Shown one piece after another: positions 1-5,660 of a DNA stretch of 11,513 nt. The translations under genes were made by a program, and so were the position numbers. Each line of letters begins with the position of its first letter. Position 1 is the first letter of the stretch. Source of the stretch: Clostridiales bacterium (lineage in GTDB: Bacteria > Bacillota > Clostridia > Tissierellales > Dethiosulfatibacteraceae); contig DMAP01000250.1 in NCBI GenBank assembly GCA_003446975.1, positions 1 to 11,513 of the forward strand. Reading direction: 5' to 3'. The notes under the pieces are model-generated. The model did not search any database, was not told the DNA's origin, and saw only the letters and a list, made by a program, of their open reading frames with translations.

Positions 1-1
1 C

Positions 2-47
2 AAAAAATGAAACCAGCCCTCTTAAACTTCCTTAGAGAACTGGTTTC
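2..47 (-). terminator. Intrinsic terminator of the minus-strand transcript
   Basis: On the minus strand an 8-bp perfect stem (GAAACCAG at 40-47 with CTGGTTTC at 9-16) is followed by ATTTTTT (2-8). A second inner stem, CTCT with AGAG, lies inside a small internal loop. The T-run is only on the minus-strand 3' side, which fixes the orientation. Confidence 0.75.
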
Positions 48-286
48 TATGATTCTGTTTTCATGCTTACTCCTTTTGGTGGAATCACACCATTATGTAT
101 TTTAGCAATATTCTGTAGGTCAGAATATATACTTAAAACATCTACCCTATTCTATCATTCACTTGCAATGCATCAGATTGGTTATCTTAAACTTAATTTG
201 GTTTTCTCTTGCAACTATGACAAGTAGTCAAACCCACTTTCCTCTTCATCTACACCGCTATACTGATAAAATAGAATATTTGTTGT
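3..286 (-). ncRNA. Candidate non-coding RNA or riboregulator leader, class unknown
   Basis: A minus-strand transcript of about 284 nt is predicted from a well-formed sigma-A promoter (293-321) and a terminator hairpin with a U-run (2-47). No reading frame with a credible start and ribosome site lies between them. Visible structure includes GGTTT/AAACC plus ACTA/TAGT pairing in the first half, a TGGTG-N6-CACCA hairpin in the second half, and an ATATTCTG-N5-CAGAATAT hairpin between them. The 5' segment AATATTCTAT can instead pair with ATAGAATA or AGAATATT further on, so exclusive folds are possible. I could not match it to RNase P, tmRNA, SRP RNA, T-box or common riboswitch consensus elements. 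A 6S-like RNA cannot be excluded. If the RNA reads through beyond position 1, it would be an attenuated leader of a gene outside the window. Confidence 0.55.
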
Positions 287-292
287 ATCTAT

Positions 293-321
293 ATTATACC
301 TAATATACTAAAATTATTCAA
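293..321 (-). promoter_or_regulatory. Sigma-A promoter of the candidate RNA
   Basis: Read on the minus strand, TTGAAT (316-321) and a perfect TATAAT (293-298) are separated by exactly 17 bp. The predicted start is near 286. There is no coding sequence immediately downstream, only the structured stretch that ends at the terminator at 2-47. Confidence 0.65.
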
Positions 322-388
322 GGGGTTTAATAAGAAACAACTTTTTTTTATTAAAACAAATCTTTCTGATGATTATATACAGCATATG

Positions 389-397
389 TGATATAAT
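389..397 (+). promoter_or_regulatory. Extended -10 promoter of the ispE operon
   Basis: TG-N-TATAAT (TG at 389-390, TATAAT at 392-397) is a perfect extended -10 element, which can compensate for the absence of a clear -35 box. The start of transcription would fall near 404, giving a leader of about 75 nt before ispE. Confidence 0.55.
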
Positions 398-402
398 ATG
401 CA

Positions 403-408
403 GTATAC
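403..408. promoter_or_regulatory. Possible GntR-type operator at the ispE start site
   Basis: The palindrome GTATAC, flanked by CA and AA, lies exactly over the predicted transcription start. GntR regulators of the FadR/VanR group commonly bind sites with a GT-N-AC or GTATAC-like core, and the second gene of this operon encodes such a regulator. Autoregulation is inference; the core is short and could occur by chance. Confidence 0.25.
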
Positions 409-433
409 AAAATGCTTTTTGCGACAATCAGAA

Positions 434-457
434 TGTAATACAATATATTTCATTACA
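434..457. repeat. Dyad TGTAAT-N12-ATTACA in the ispE leader
   Basis: A 6-bp inverted repeat (434-439 and 452-457) lies between the predicted start site and the ribosome site at 471-474. It could be a second operator or a weak hairpin in the leader. No function is assigned. Confidence 0.25.
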
Positions 458-479
458 ATAACTGAATTTGAGGAATTTG

Positions 480-1385
480 ATGAACGTACAAAAAAATATT
501 AAACTCTATTCTCATGCTAAAATTAATCTATTTTTTAACATTGTATCAAAAAGACAAGACTCTTATCACAACATAGAATCGGTGATGCAAACAATAGGTT
601 TGAGAGATGATGTAATGATTAAAAATACAAATAAAAGCATATTAATAAAATGTAACAATTCATCAATACCCCTAGACCATCGAAATACGGCTTATCAGGC
701 AGCTGATCTGATGGTTCAGAGGTTCCATCTAAAGGAAGGCTATGAAATTGAAATCACAAAAAGAATTCCTCATGGCGCAGGACTTGCGGGAGGAAGCAGC
801 AATGCAGCCGCAGTTATTTTAGGGATTAAGAGCATGAACAATCTGGATATATCGAATGAAGAACTGTTGGATTTGGGCAAAAGCATAGGTGCTGATGTTC
901 CGTACTGCATGATGGGAGGAACATGCCTGGCTCACGGAATCGGCGAGCAATTAACCAGATTGAAGGATTTTAGTTGGAACCACATTTTGTTGGTTAAGCC
1001 TGAGTTTAGTATTGACACCAAAGATATATACAGCTTGGTCAATAAAGAAATGTACAATCGCTATAATATCGACAATATCCTTGAAAAAATAAATCAGGAT
1101 AACCATTTAGAGGCAATTAAGGCGTGTAGAAATTTATTGGAGGACATTGCCATGGAGATTTATCCTGAGATCAAATCAATAAAGAATAAGATATTAAAAA
1201 CGGGGGGTATCAATGCACAGATGACAGGGAGCGGATCGGCTGTCATAGGGTTTTATCCCGGCGAAATGACTTTAAATCGATCGGCGGCGTATTTCAGACA
1301 AATTTATAGAGAAGTCCATACCACAAAAACCACAAGGGAGGGAATAGAAAATGGAGAAAAAGCTGGATATAATCAACATCAATGA
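480..1385 (+). CDS. ispE: 4-diphosphocytidyl-2-C-methyl-D-erythritol kinase
   Basis: A cytosolic GHMP-family kinase that phosphorylates the 2-hydroxyl of CDP-methylerythritol with ATP, the fourth step of the MEP isoprenoid pathway. Seen in 301 residues: AKINL near the N-terminus (Lys14), the ATP-binding glycine loop PHGAGLAGGSSNAA at about 97-110, GADVPYC with the likely catalytic Asp139, and the C-terminal GHMP motif MTGSGSAV. Length is close to the usual 280-300. I start it at ATG 480 because AGGA lies 5 bases upstream. The frame could also open at a TTG at 468, which has no better ribosome site. The last 35 bases overlap the next gene in another frame, so the two are probably translationally linked. 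The isoprenoid gene at 9628-10515 acts later in the same metabolism. Confidence 0.95.
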   Translation: MNVQKNIKLYSHAKINLFFNIVSKRQDSYHNIESVMQTIGLRDDVMIKNTNKSILIKCNNSSIPLDHRNTAYQAADLMVQRFHLKEGYEIEITKRIPHGAGLAGGSSNAAAVILGIKSMNNLDISNEELLDLGKSIGADVPYCMMGGTCLAHGIGEQLTRLKDFSWNHILLVKPEFSIDTKDIYSLVNKEMYNRYNIDNILEKINQDNHLEAIKACRNLLEDIAMEIYPEIKSIKNKILKTGGINAQMTGSGSAVIGFYPGEMTLNRSAAYFRQIYREVHTTKTTREGIENGEKAGYNQHQ

Positions 1386-2025
1386 GTACAAGCCTTTAAG
1401 AGATATCGTTTTTGAAACGCTGAAGGATGCTATTTTGAAGGGGAAGCTGGAGCCTAAAGAAAGGCTGATGGAGATACAGCTTGCGGATCAATTGGGGGTT
1501 AGCAGGACACCTGTCAGGGAAGCAATCAGAAAACTGGAGTTGGAAGGTCTTGTCATCATGGAGCCAAGAAAAGGGGCCTATGTATCGGATATATCTTATG
1601 AAGACATTATTGATACACTTGAGGTGAGAGAGGCGTTGGAGACCTATGCCGTAAAACTGGCAATCGAGAAGAGAGAGTCAGAAAAGGTCGAAGAGCTGGA
1701 AAGTCTAAACAACGAGTTTAAAAAAGCATTTGAAGAAGACGACATCCAAAGGATGGTTTACTTGGATACGACCATCCATAATAACATTTTGGCATTATCG
1801 GGCAATAAAAAATTGATCTCATTCATGGATGCACTTAATGAAATTATGCAGCGTTTCAGACTGATTTATTTCAATGAATCATATAACCCCGAAAGTATAA
1901 TTGTTGAGCACTTTGAGGTCTTTAAAGCCATAAAGGCCGGTGATAAGAATGGGGCTGTCAAAGCTATGGAAAACCATCTTTCAAGCCTTAAGGATGATAT
2001 CAAAAAGGTATACAAGAAGGATTAG
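1351..2025 (+). CDS. GntR-family transcriptional regulator, FCD (FadR/VanR) subfamily
   Basis: A one-component DNA-binding regulator of 224 residues. Residues 13-80 form the winged helix-turn-helix, with the GntR signature LGVSRTPVREAIRKLELEGL at about 48-67 and the wing that follows (PRKGAYV). Residues 85-215 form an all-helical FCD effector domain. The four expected metal or ligand positions are all present: Asp139, His143, His187 and His209. Such domains usually bind a carboxylate through the metal. The start has a strong ribosome site (AAGGGAGGG, 8 bases upstream) and lies inside the end of ispE. The effector and targets are unknown. A GTATAC palindrome at the operon's start site makes autorepression possible. 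The pairing with ispE is probably co-transcription, not evidence that it regulates isoprenoid synthesis. Confidence 0.92.
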   Translation: MEKKLDIININEYKPLRDIVFETLKDAILKGKLEPKERLMEIQLADQLGVSRTPVREAIRKLELEGLVIMEPRKGAYVSDISYEDIIDTLEVREALETYAVKLAIEKRESEKVEELESLNNEFKKAFEEDDIQRMVYLDTTIHNNILALSGNKKLISFMDALNEIMQRFRLIYFNESYNPESIIVEHFEVFKAIKAGDKNGAVKAMENHLSSLKDDIKKVYKKD

Positions 2026-2044
2026 AACAAATGGAGAAATATAG

Positions 2045-2860
2045 ATGTTTAAACTGATTGCATGCGATTTGGATGACACCCTTTTGAGAAATGACTTTTC
2101 TGTGAGTCCAATCAACAGAAAAGCAATCGAGGAAGCAAAAAAAAGAGGAATAAAGTTCATTGTTCTTACGGGTAGAGTGACTGCTGCGGTGAAACCTATA
2201 GTGAATGCGTTAGGCATTTATGAACCATTTGGAAGCTTTCAAGGTGCTAAGATAATAGACCCTTTAACAAATGAGATGTTATACTCCTGTCAGCTAGAGA
2301 GGCAGAATGCGCTGGATATGTTAAGATATGCTGAAAAAAATGACATCCACGTCAATATCTATGATGATACGAAAATATTTGTAAAGCAATTGAACAAATG
2401 GACTGTTTTTTATGAAAGTTTTGCAAGGAAGGTGGAAATTGTTGTAGTAGGCAGTCTCCAGAATTATTTTTTCAAGGAAACTCCAAAGATTGTAATGATT
2501 GATGAGCATGAGAAATTACTGAAAGCCTATGAGGAGATATCGAGATTCAAGTCGGATGATATTAACATGTTTTTTTCAAAAAAGAATTTTCTCGAGTTCA
2601 CCAATAAACAAGCGACAAAGGGCCATGCACTTAAATTCCTTGCTGATAAATGGCATATTGAGAGGCATGAAATAATGGCGATAGGTGACAACTACAATGA
2701 TCTGACCATGATTGAGTATGCTGGGTTAGGCATCTGTATGGAAAATGGAGAAGAAAGCGTGAAGATGAAGTCCGATTTTGTCACTCTATCCAATGAGAAT
2801 GACGGTGTAGCTTATGCTATCGACAAGTTTATATTAAAAACACAAAACCCCGCCGAATGA
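2045..2860 (+). CDS. HAD-superfamily phosphatase, Cof/YidA type
   Basis: A cytosolic Mg-dependent phosphatase of 271 residues in the IIB Cof subfamily. These enzymes typically dephosphorylate sugar phosphates, flavin or pyridoxal phosphates with broad specificity. All four HAD motifs are present: DLDDT with nucleophile Asp8 and acid/base Asp10, LTGR with Thr42, Lys192 in the TKGHAL segment, and GDNYNDL with Asp215 and Asp219. The stretch from about 80 to 185 is the cap domain. It starts 19 bases after the GntR gene with GGAG 8 bases upstream, so it is probably the last gene of the ispE operon. Its stop codon lies in the loop of the terminator hairpin at 2844-2874. The physiological substrate cannot be told from sequence. 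Confidence 0.93.
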   Translation: MFKLIACDLDDTLLRNDFSVSPINRKAIEEAKKRGIKFIVLTGRVTAAVKPIVNALGIYEPFGSFQGAKIIDPLTNEMLYSCQLERQNALDMLRYAEKNDIHVNIYDDTKIFVKQLNKWTVFYESFARKVEIVVVGSLQNYFFKETPKIVMIDEHEKLLKAYEEISRFKSDDINMFFSKKNFLEFTNKQATKGHALKFLADKWHIERHEIMAIGDNYNDLTMIEYAGLGICMENGEESVKMKSDFVTLSNENDGVAYAIDKFILKTQNPAE

Positions 2861-2874
2861 TCCTGCGGGGTTTT
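2844..2874. terminator. Strong, probably bidirectional terminator between convergent operons
   Basis: A 10-bp perfect stem, AAAACCCCGC (2844-2853) with GCGGGGTTTT (2865-2874), has an 11-base loop containing the TGA of the HAD gene. T-tracts inside the stem on both strands let it end the ispE operon on the plus strand and the CoA-transferase operon (stop at 2905) on the minus strand. Confidence 0.85.
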
Positions 2875-2904
2875 GCTGTTGAGTTTTTGAGGAGTAATTA
2901 TTTA

Positions 2905-3570
2905 CTATAGACCGAAGGATTTAACCTCTTCGGGTATAATCAGTTTCGCTCCGGTTGCTGCCACCACTTCTTCGACTGTGGTATCCGGTCCGATTTCTCT
3001 TAAAACAAGGCCTTGTGGAGTAACCTCCATAACCGCCATTTCAGTGACAATCAAATCCACTTGTTGTTTTGCGGTTAAAGGCAATGTGCATTCTGCCAGT
3101 ATTTTTTGTTCGCCCTTTTGGGTATGCTGCATAGCGACGATGACTTTTTTAGCGCCAACTGTTAGGTCCATTGCACCACCCATTCCAGGAACCATTTTTC
3201 CTGGGACTTTCCAATTTGCCAGGTTTCCCTTTCCATCAACTTCCAAAGCACCGAGGACAGTGGCATCCACATGACCGCCTCTGATGATGCCAAATGATGT
3301 GGCACTGTCAAAGTAGCACCCGCCTGGCAGAAGTGTTACAGGTTGTCCACCTGCGTTGGTCAAATCCTTGTTTTCAAATCCTTTTTCAGGTGTTGGTCCC
3401 AAACCGATCAGTCCGTTTTCTGATTGAAAATATACTTCTATGTCATCCGGAATATAATTCGCGACCATTGTAGGCAATCCAATTCCTAAATTGACCAAAT
3501 CCCCATCCTTCAATTCCTGCGCGACTCTTTTAGCGATGACTTCTTTAACTTGATTTTTATCCAATGCCAT
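2905..3570 (-). CDS. ctfB: CoA-transferase subunit B (acetoacetate/butyrate type)
   Basis: The catalytic beta subunit of a family I CoA-transferase of 221 residues, which moves CoA between acetoacetyl-CoA and short fatty acids such as acetate or butyrate through a glutamyl-CoA intermediate. The active-site glutamate is Glu51 in SENGLIGLGP; the LGIGLP stretch (28-33) and GGAMDL are also typical. Length equals that of clostridial CtfB/AtoA as I recall them. Its ATG overlaps the TAA of subunit A by one base (TAATG), with GGAGGT inside the end of the upstream gene, so the two subunits are translationally coupled. The neighbouring thiolase supports acetoacetyl-CoA as a substrate. Alternative: a succinyl-CoA:3-oxoacid transferase (ScoB), which is hard to separate by eye. 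Confidence 0.92.
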   Translation of the reverse strand: MALDKNQVKEVIAKRVAQELKDGDLVNLGIGLPTMVANYIPDDIEVYFQSENGLIGLGPTPEKGFENKDLTNAGGQPVTLLPGGCYFDSATSFGIIRGGHVDATVLGALEVDGKGNLANWKVPGKMVPGMGGAMDLTVGAKKVIVAMQHTQKGEQKILAECTLPLTAKQQVDLIVTEMAVMEVTPQGLVLREIGPDTTVEEVVAATGAKLIIPEEVKSFGL

Positions 3571-4223
3571 TATTCTGCACCTCCAACGATAAAGTTTATG
3601 AATTTAAATGGAGTTGCAACGCAGTTCGGATCGATATCTCCTATTTCCACGATCTCTTCGGCTTCTATGATGACAGTCTCAGCCGCCATTGCCATCAAAG
3701 GATTGAAATTTCTGGCAGTCGCGTTGTAGAACACGTTACCTTTCTTATCAACCTTAGCGCCACATAGCAGAGCTATGTCAGCTTTTAGAGGTGTTTCCAA
3801 CAGATAAACCTGTCCATTGACTTTGATGCGCTCTTTTTCATCTTCGGCTTCTGTTCCTATTCCTGTCGGTGTGAGAACGCCACCAAGTCCAAAGCCGCCA
3901 CATCTGATTCTTTCAGCCAGCGTTCCCTGTGGAACTAATTCAACTTCCGTTTCACCGGCATTCATTTGTCTGCCTGTTTCAGGATTTGTCCCTATGTGGG
4001 ATACGATGACTTTCTTGAACTGCTTGTTAACAATTAATTTTCCAACCGTTTTGTCTGGAAATGAAGTGTCATTGCAAATTAAGGTTAAATCTTTGACACC
4101 ACTTTTAGCCAAGGCATCCAGTATTTTTGGCGGAGAGCCTACACCTAGAAAACCACCGACCATGATTGTCATGCCATCTTTTACTTTTGACGCGGCTTCT
4201 GTCGCGGTTATGAATTTGTTCAA
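3570..4223 (-). CDS. ctfA: CoA-transferase subunit A (acetoacetate/butyrate type)
   Basis: The alpha subunit of the same family I CoA-transferase, 217 residues. The family motif VGGFLGVGSPP lies near the N-terminus, and GGFGLGGVLTPTGIG lies in the middle. I start it at the TTG at 4221-4223 because AAGGAGG lies 8 bases upstream and the family sequence (NKFITATEAA) begins just there. The frame extends further upstream to 4295, but that part overlaps the thiolase gene and looks unlike the family. The gap from the thiolase stop is 23 bases. A TTG start before a perfect Shine-Dalgarno is acceptable in Firmicutes and may tune its level. No acetoacetate decarboxylase gene follows, so acetone formation is not indicated in this window. 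Confidence 0.92.
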   Translation of the reverse strand: MNKFITATEAASKVKDGMTIMVGGFLGVGSPPKILDALAKSGVKDLTLICNDTSFPDKTVGKLIVNKQFKKVIVSHIGTNPETGRQMNAGETEVELVPQGTLAERIRCGGFGLGGVLTPTGIGTEAEDEKERIKVNGQVYLLETPLKADIALLCGAKVDKKGNVFYNATARNFNPLMAMAAETVIIEAEEIVEIGDIDPNCVATPFKFINFIVGGAE

Positions 4224-4246
4224 TCTATTTGCCTCCTTAGTACTAT

Positions 4247-5431
4247 TTATTTTCTTTCTACTAGAAGTGTTGTTCCCATTCCGCCACCGATACACAATGT
4301 GGCTAGACCTTTCTTGCTGTCTCTCTTTTTCATTTCATGCAACAATGTGACTAGAATTCTAGCGCCTGATCCGCCAATTGGATGACCTAATGCGATTGCT
4401 CCACCATTGACATTGACTTTTTCAGGATTCAGTCCCAAATCTCTGACGACTGAAATTGATTGTGCTGCAAATGCCTCGTTTGCTTCAATCAGATCTAGGT
4501 CTTCTACAGTCCATCCAAGCTTATCCAATGCTTTTTTGGTTGCAGGGACTGGTCCGTAACCCATAATTGTAGGATCCACACCACCTGAAGCGAAGCTGGC
4601 GATTGTGGCCAATGGCTCAACACCTAACTTATCGGCAGTCTCTTTGCTCATGACGATTAGCATTGATGCGCCATCATTGATTCCTGATGCGTTGGCAGCA
4701 GTTACAGTACCGTCTTTTTTGAAAGCAGGCTTCAATTTGGCAAATTTTTCAATAGTTGAACCATGCTTAGGAAATTCATCTGTATCGACTACTACTGGAT
4801 CACCTTTTCTTTGAGGTATTTCAACAGGTACGATCTCATCTTTGAATCTTCCTGATTTTTGAGCCGCTTCTGCCTTGTTTTGGCTGGACACTGCAAATTG
4901 GTCTTGTTCCTCTTTGGTTATTTTCCATTGCTCAGCGATATTTTCAGCTGTGATTCCCATGTGATAATTGTTATATGCGTCTGTCAATCCATCATAGACC
5001 ATGGAGTCAACTATTTTACCGTCACCCATTCTTTGTCCCCAACGATGGTTGTTCAAAACGTAAGGTGCTTGACTCATGCTTTCAGTTCCGCCACATAAAA
5101 CAATATCACAATCTCCGTTTTGGATGAACTGATAGGCAAGACTCACTGCTCTAAGGCCTGATCCACAAACCTTATTAAGTGTAAAACCGGTTACTTCAAC
5201 TGGTACACCGGCAGCTATCGCTACCTGTCTAGCCACGTTTTGTCCCAAACCTGCGCTTAACACATTACCGATAACATATTCATCAATCATATCCGGCGTT
5301 ATTTTTGCTCTTTTTATGGCTTCTTTAGCTGCTACTGCACCTAATTGAACTGCTGATAAAGCTGCCAAACTACCGCCATACGACCCGATAGGTGTTCTGA
5401 CTGCAGATGCTATTACAACTTCTCTTTTCAT
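4247..5431 (-). CDS. thlA: Acetyl-CoA acetyltransferase (biosynthetic-type thiolase)
   Basis: A cytosolic homotetrameric-family thiolase of 394 residues that joins two acetyl-CoA to acetoacetyl-CoA, or runs in reverse. The catalytic set is complete: nucleophile Cys89 in NKVCGSGLRA, the NEAFA motif at 318-322, His350 in GGAIALGHPIGGSGAR, and Cys380 in CIGGGMG. Length is typical of clostridial ThlA and AtoB. The ATG has AAGGAGG 8 bases upstream. It is the first gene of the thl-ctfA-ctfB operon, whose product pair would make acetoacetyl-CoA and exchange its CoA with organic acids, or activate acetoacetate and cleave it. A sigma-54 promoter lies 50-66 bases upstream, so transcription should need an activator, most likely the divergent gene at 5661. 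Confidence 0.95.
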   Translation of the reverse strand: MKREVVIASAVRTPIGSYGGSLAALSAVQLGAVAAKEAIKRAKITPDMIDEYVIGNVLSAGLGQNVARQVAIAAGVPVEVTGFTLNKVCGSGLRAVSLAYQFIQNGDCDIVLCGGTESMSQAPYVLNNHRWGQRMGDGKIVDSMVYDGLTDAYNNYHMGITAENIAEQWKITKEEQDQFAVSSQNKAEAAQKSGRFKDEIVPVEIPQRKGDPVVVDTDEFPKHGSTIEKFAKLKPAFKKDGTVTAANASGINDGASMLIVMSKETADKLGVEPLATIASFASGGVDPTIMGYGPVPATKKALDKLGWTVEDLDLIEANEAFAAQSISVVRDLGLNPEKVNVNGGAIALGHPIGGSGARILVTLLHEMKKRDSKKGLATLCIGGGMGTTLLVERK

Positions 5432-5480
5432 TATAAAATCCTCCTTAGATTATTTACTTGTTAGCTGCTAATATTTATAT

Positions 5481-5497
5481 AGCAATTTCTATGCCAA
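5481..5497 (-). promoter_or_regulatory. Sigma-54 (-24/-12) promoter of the thl-ctfA-ctfB operon
   Basis: On the minus strand the sequence is TTGGCATAGAAATTGCT. The invariant GG and GC are separated by exactly 10 bases, as RpoN promoters require (consensus TGGCAC-N5-TTGCA/T). The predicted start is near 5470, giving a 39-nt leader before the ATG at 5431. A sigma-54 activator gene lies divergently next to it, which strongly supports the call. Confidence 0.85.
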
Positions 5498-5501
5498 CTT
5501 T

Positions 5502-5523
5502 AATAATATTTTAACATATTATT
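5502..5523. repeat. AT-only dyad AATAATAT-N6-ATATTATT upstream of the -24 box
   Basis: A perfect 8-bp inverted repeat (5502-5509 and 5516-5523) sits 5 bases upstream of the sigma-54 core. It lies between the promoter and the presumed activator sites, so it could be a bendable or protein-bound spacer. This is weak, because AT-only dyads arise easily here. Confidence 0.25.
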
Positions 5524-5580
5524 CGAGACATTGCTATCACTTATTTTTGCAATCAGCCAAAAAGTAAAATACTCGTATTT

Positions 5581-5629
5581 ATATGCGAAATTGCATATGA
5601 AAATAATAGAGAGTTGCACATATGCATAT
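5581..5629. promoter_or_regulatory. Paired upstream activator sites (TGC-N6-GCA)
   Basis: Two dyads share the pattern TGC-N6-GCA with AT-rich flanks: ATATGC-GAAATT-GCATAT (5581-5598, perfect) and TGC-ACATAT-GCA (5615-5626, inside a palindrome-rich stretch to 5629). Their centres are 31 bp apart, close to three helical turns. They lie about 120 and 150 bp upstream of the predicted thl start, the usual distance for sigma-54 activator sites. Binding by the product of the 5661 gene is inferred. Confidence 0.55.
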
Positions 5630-5643
5630 ATATCGTTTATAAT
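5614..5643 (+). promoter_or_regulatory. Sigma-A promoter of the sigma-54 activator gene
   Basis: A perfect TATAAT (5638-5643) has a weak -35 (TTGCAC at 5614-5619 with 18-bp spacing, or TGCACA with 17). The start would be near 5650, very close to the AGGAGGTG ribosome site at 5649-5656. The -35 region coincides with the second activator dyad, so bound activator could repress its own gene. Confidence 0.5.
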
Positions 5644-5660
5644 ATGGTAGGAGGTGTCCG

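Noticed and set aside
195..251. An 18-codon ATG frame on the minus strand inside the candidate RNA with a CxxC motif.
   Set aside because: Too short, without a good Shine-Dalgarno, and it overlaps predicted stem pairing.
1..300. An insertion-sequence end or a T-box leader.
   Set aside because: No flanking direct repeat or transposase fragment is visible, and the conserved T-box sequence (GGTGG-N-ACC-GCG type) is absent.
215..312. A minus-strand open frame within the candidate RNA that reads protein-like near its end (SGVDEEESGFDYLS).
   Set aside because: It has no ATG, GTG or TTG start or ribosome site after the preceding in-frame stop and begins across the -10 box. It may be chance or the tail of a decayed gene.
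4224..4295. The upstream extension of the CoA-transferase A frame.
   Set aside because: It overlaps the thiolase gene, lacks a ribosome site and does not resemble the family, whereas TTG 4223 has AAGGAGG at good distance.
3817..4350. A long plus-strand open frame (177 codons) opposite the CoA-transferase genes, and similar frames elsewhere.
   Set aside because: It is a shadow of the minus-strand coding sequence: the opposite strand has family motifs, ribosome sites and operon spacing, and this frame has none.
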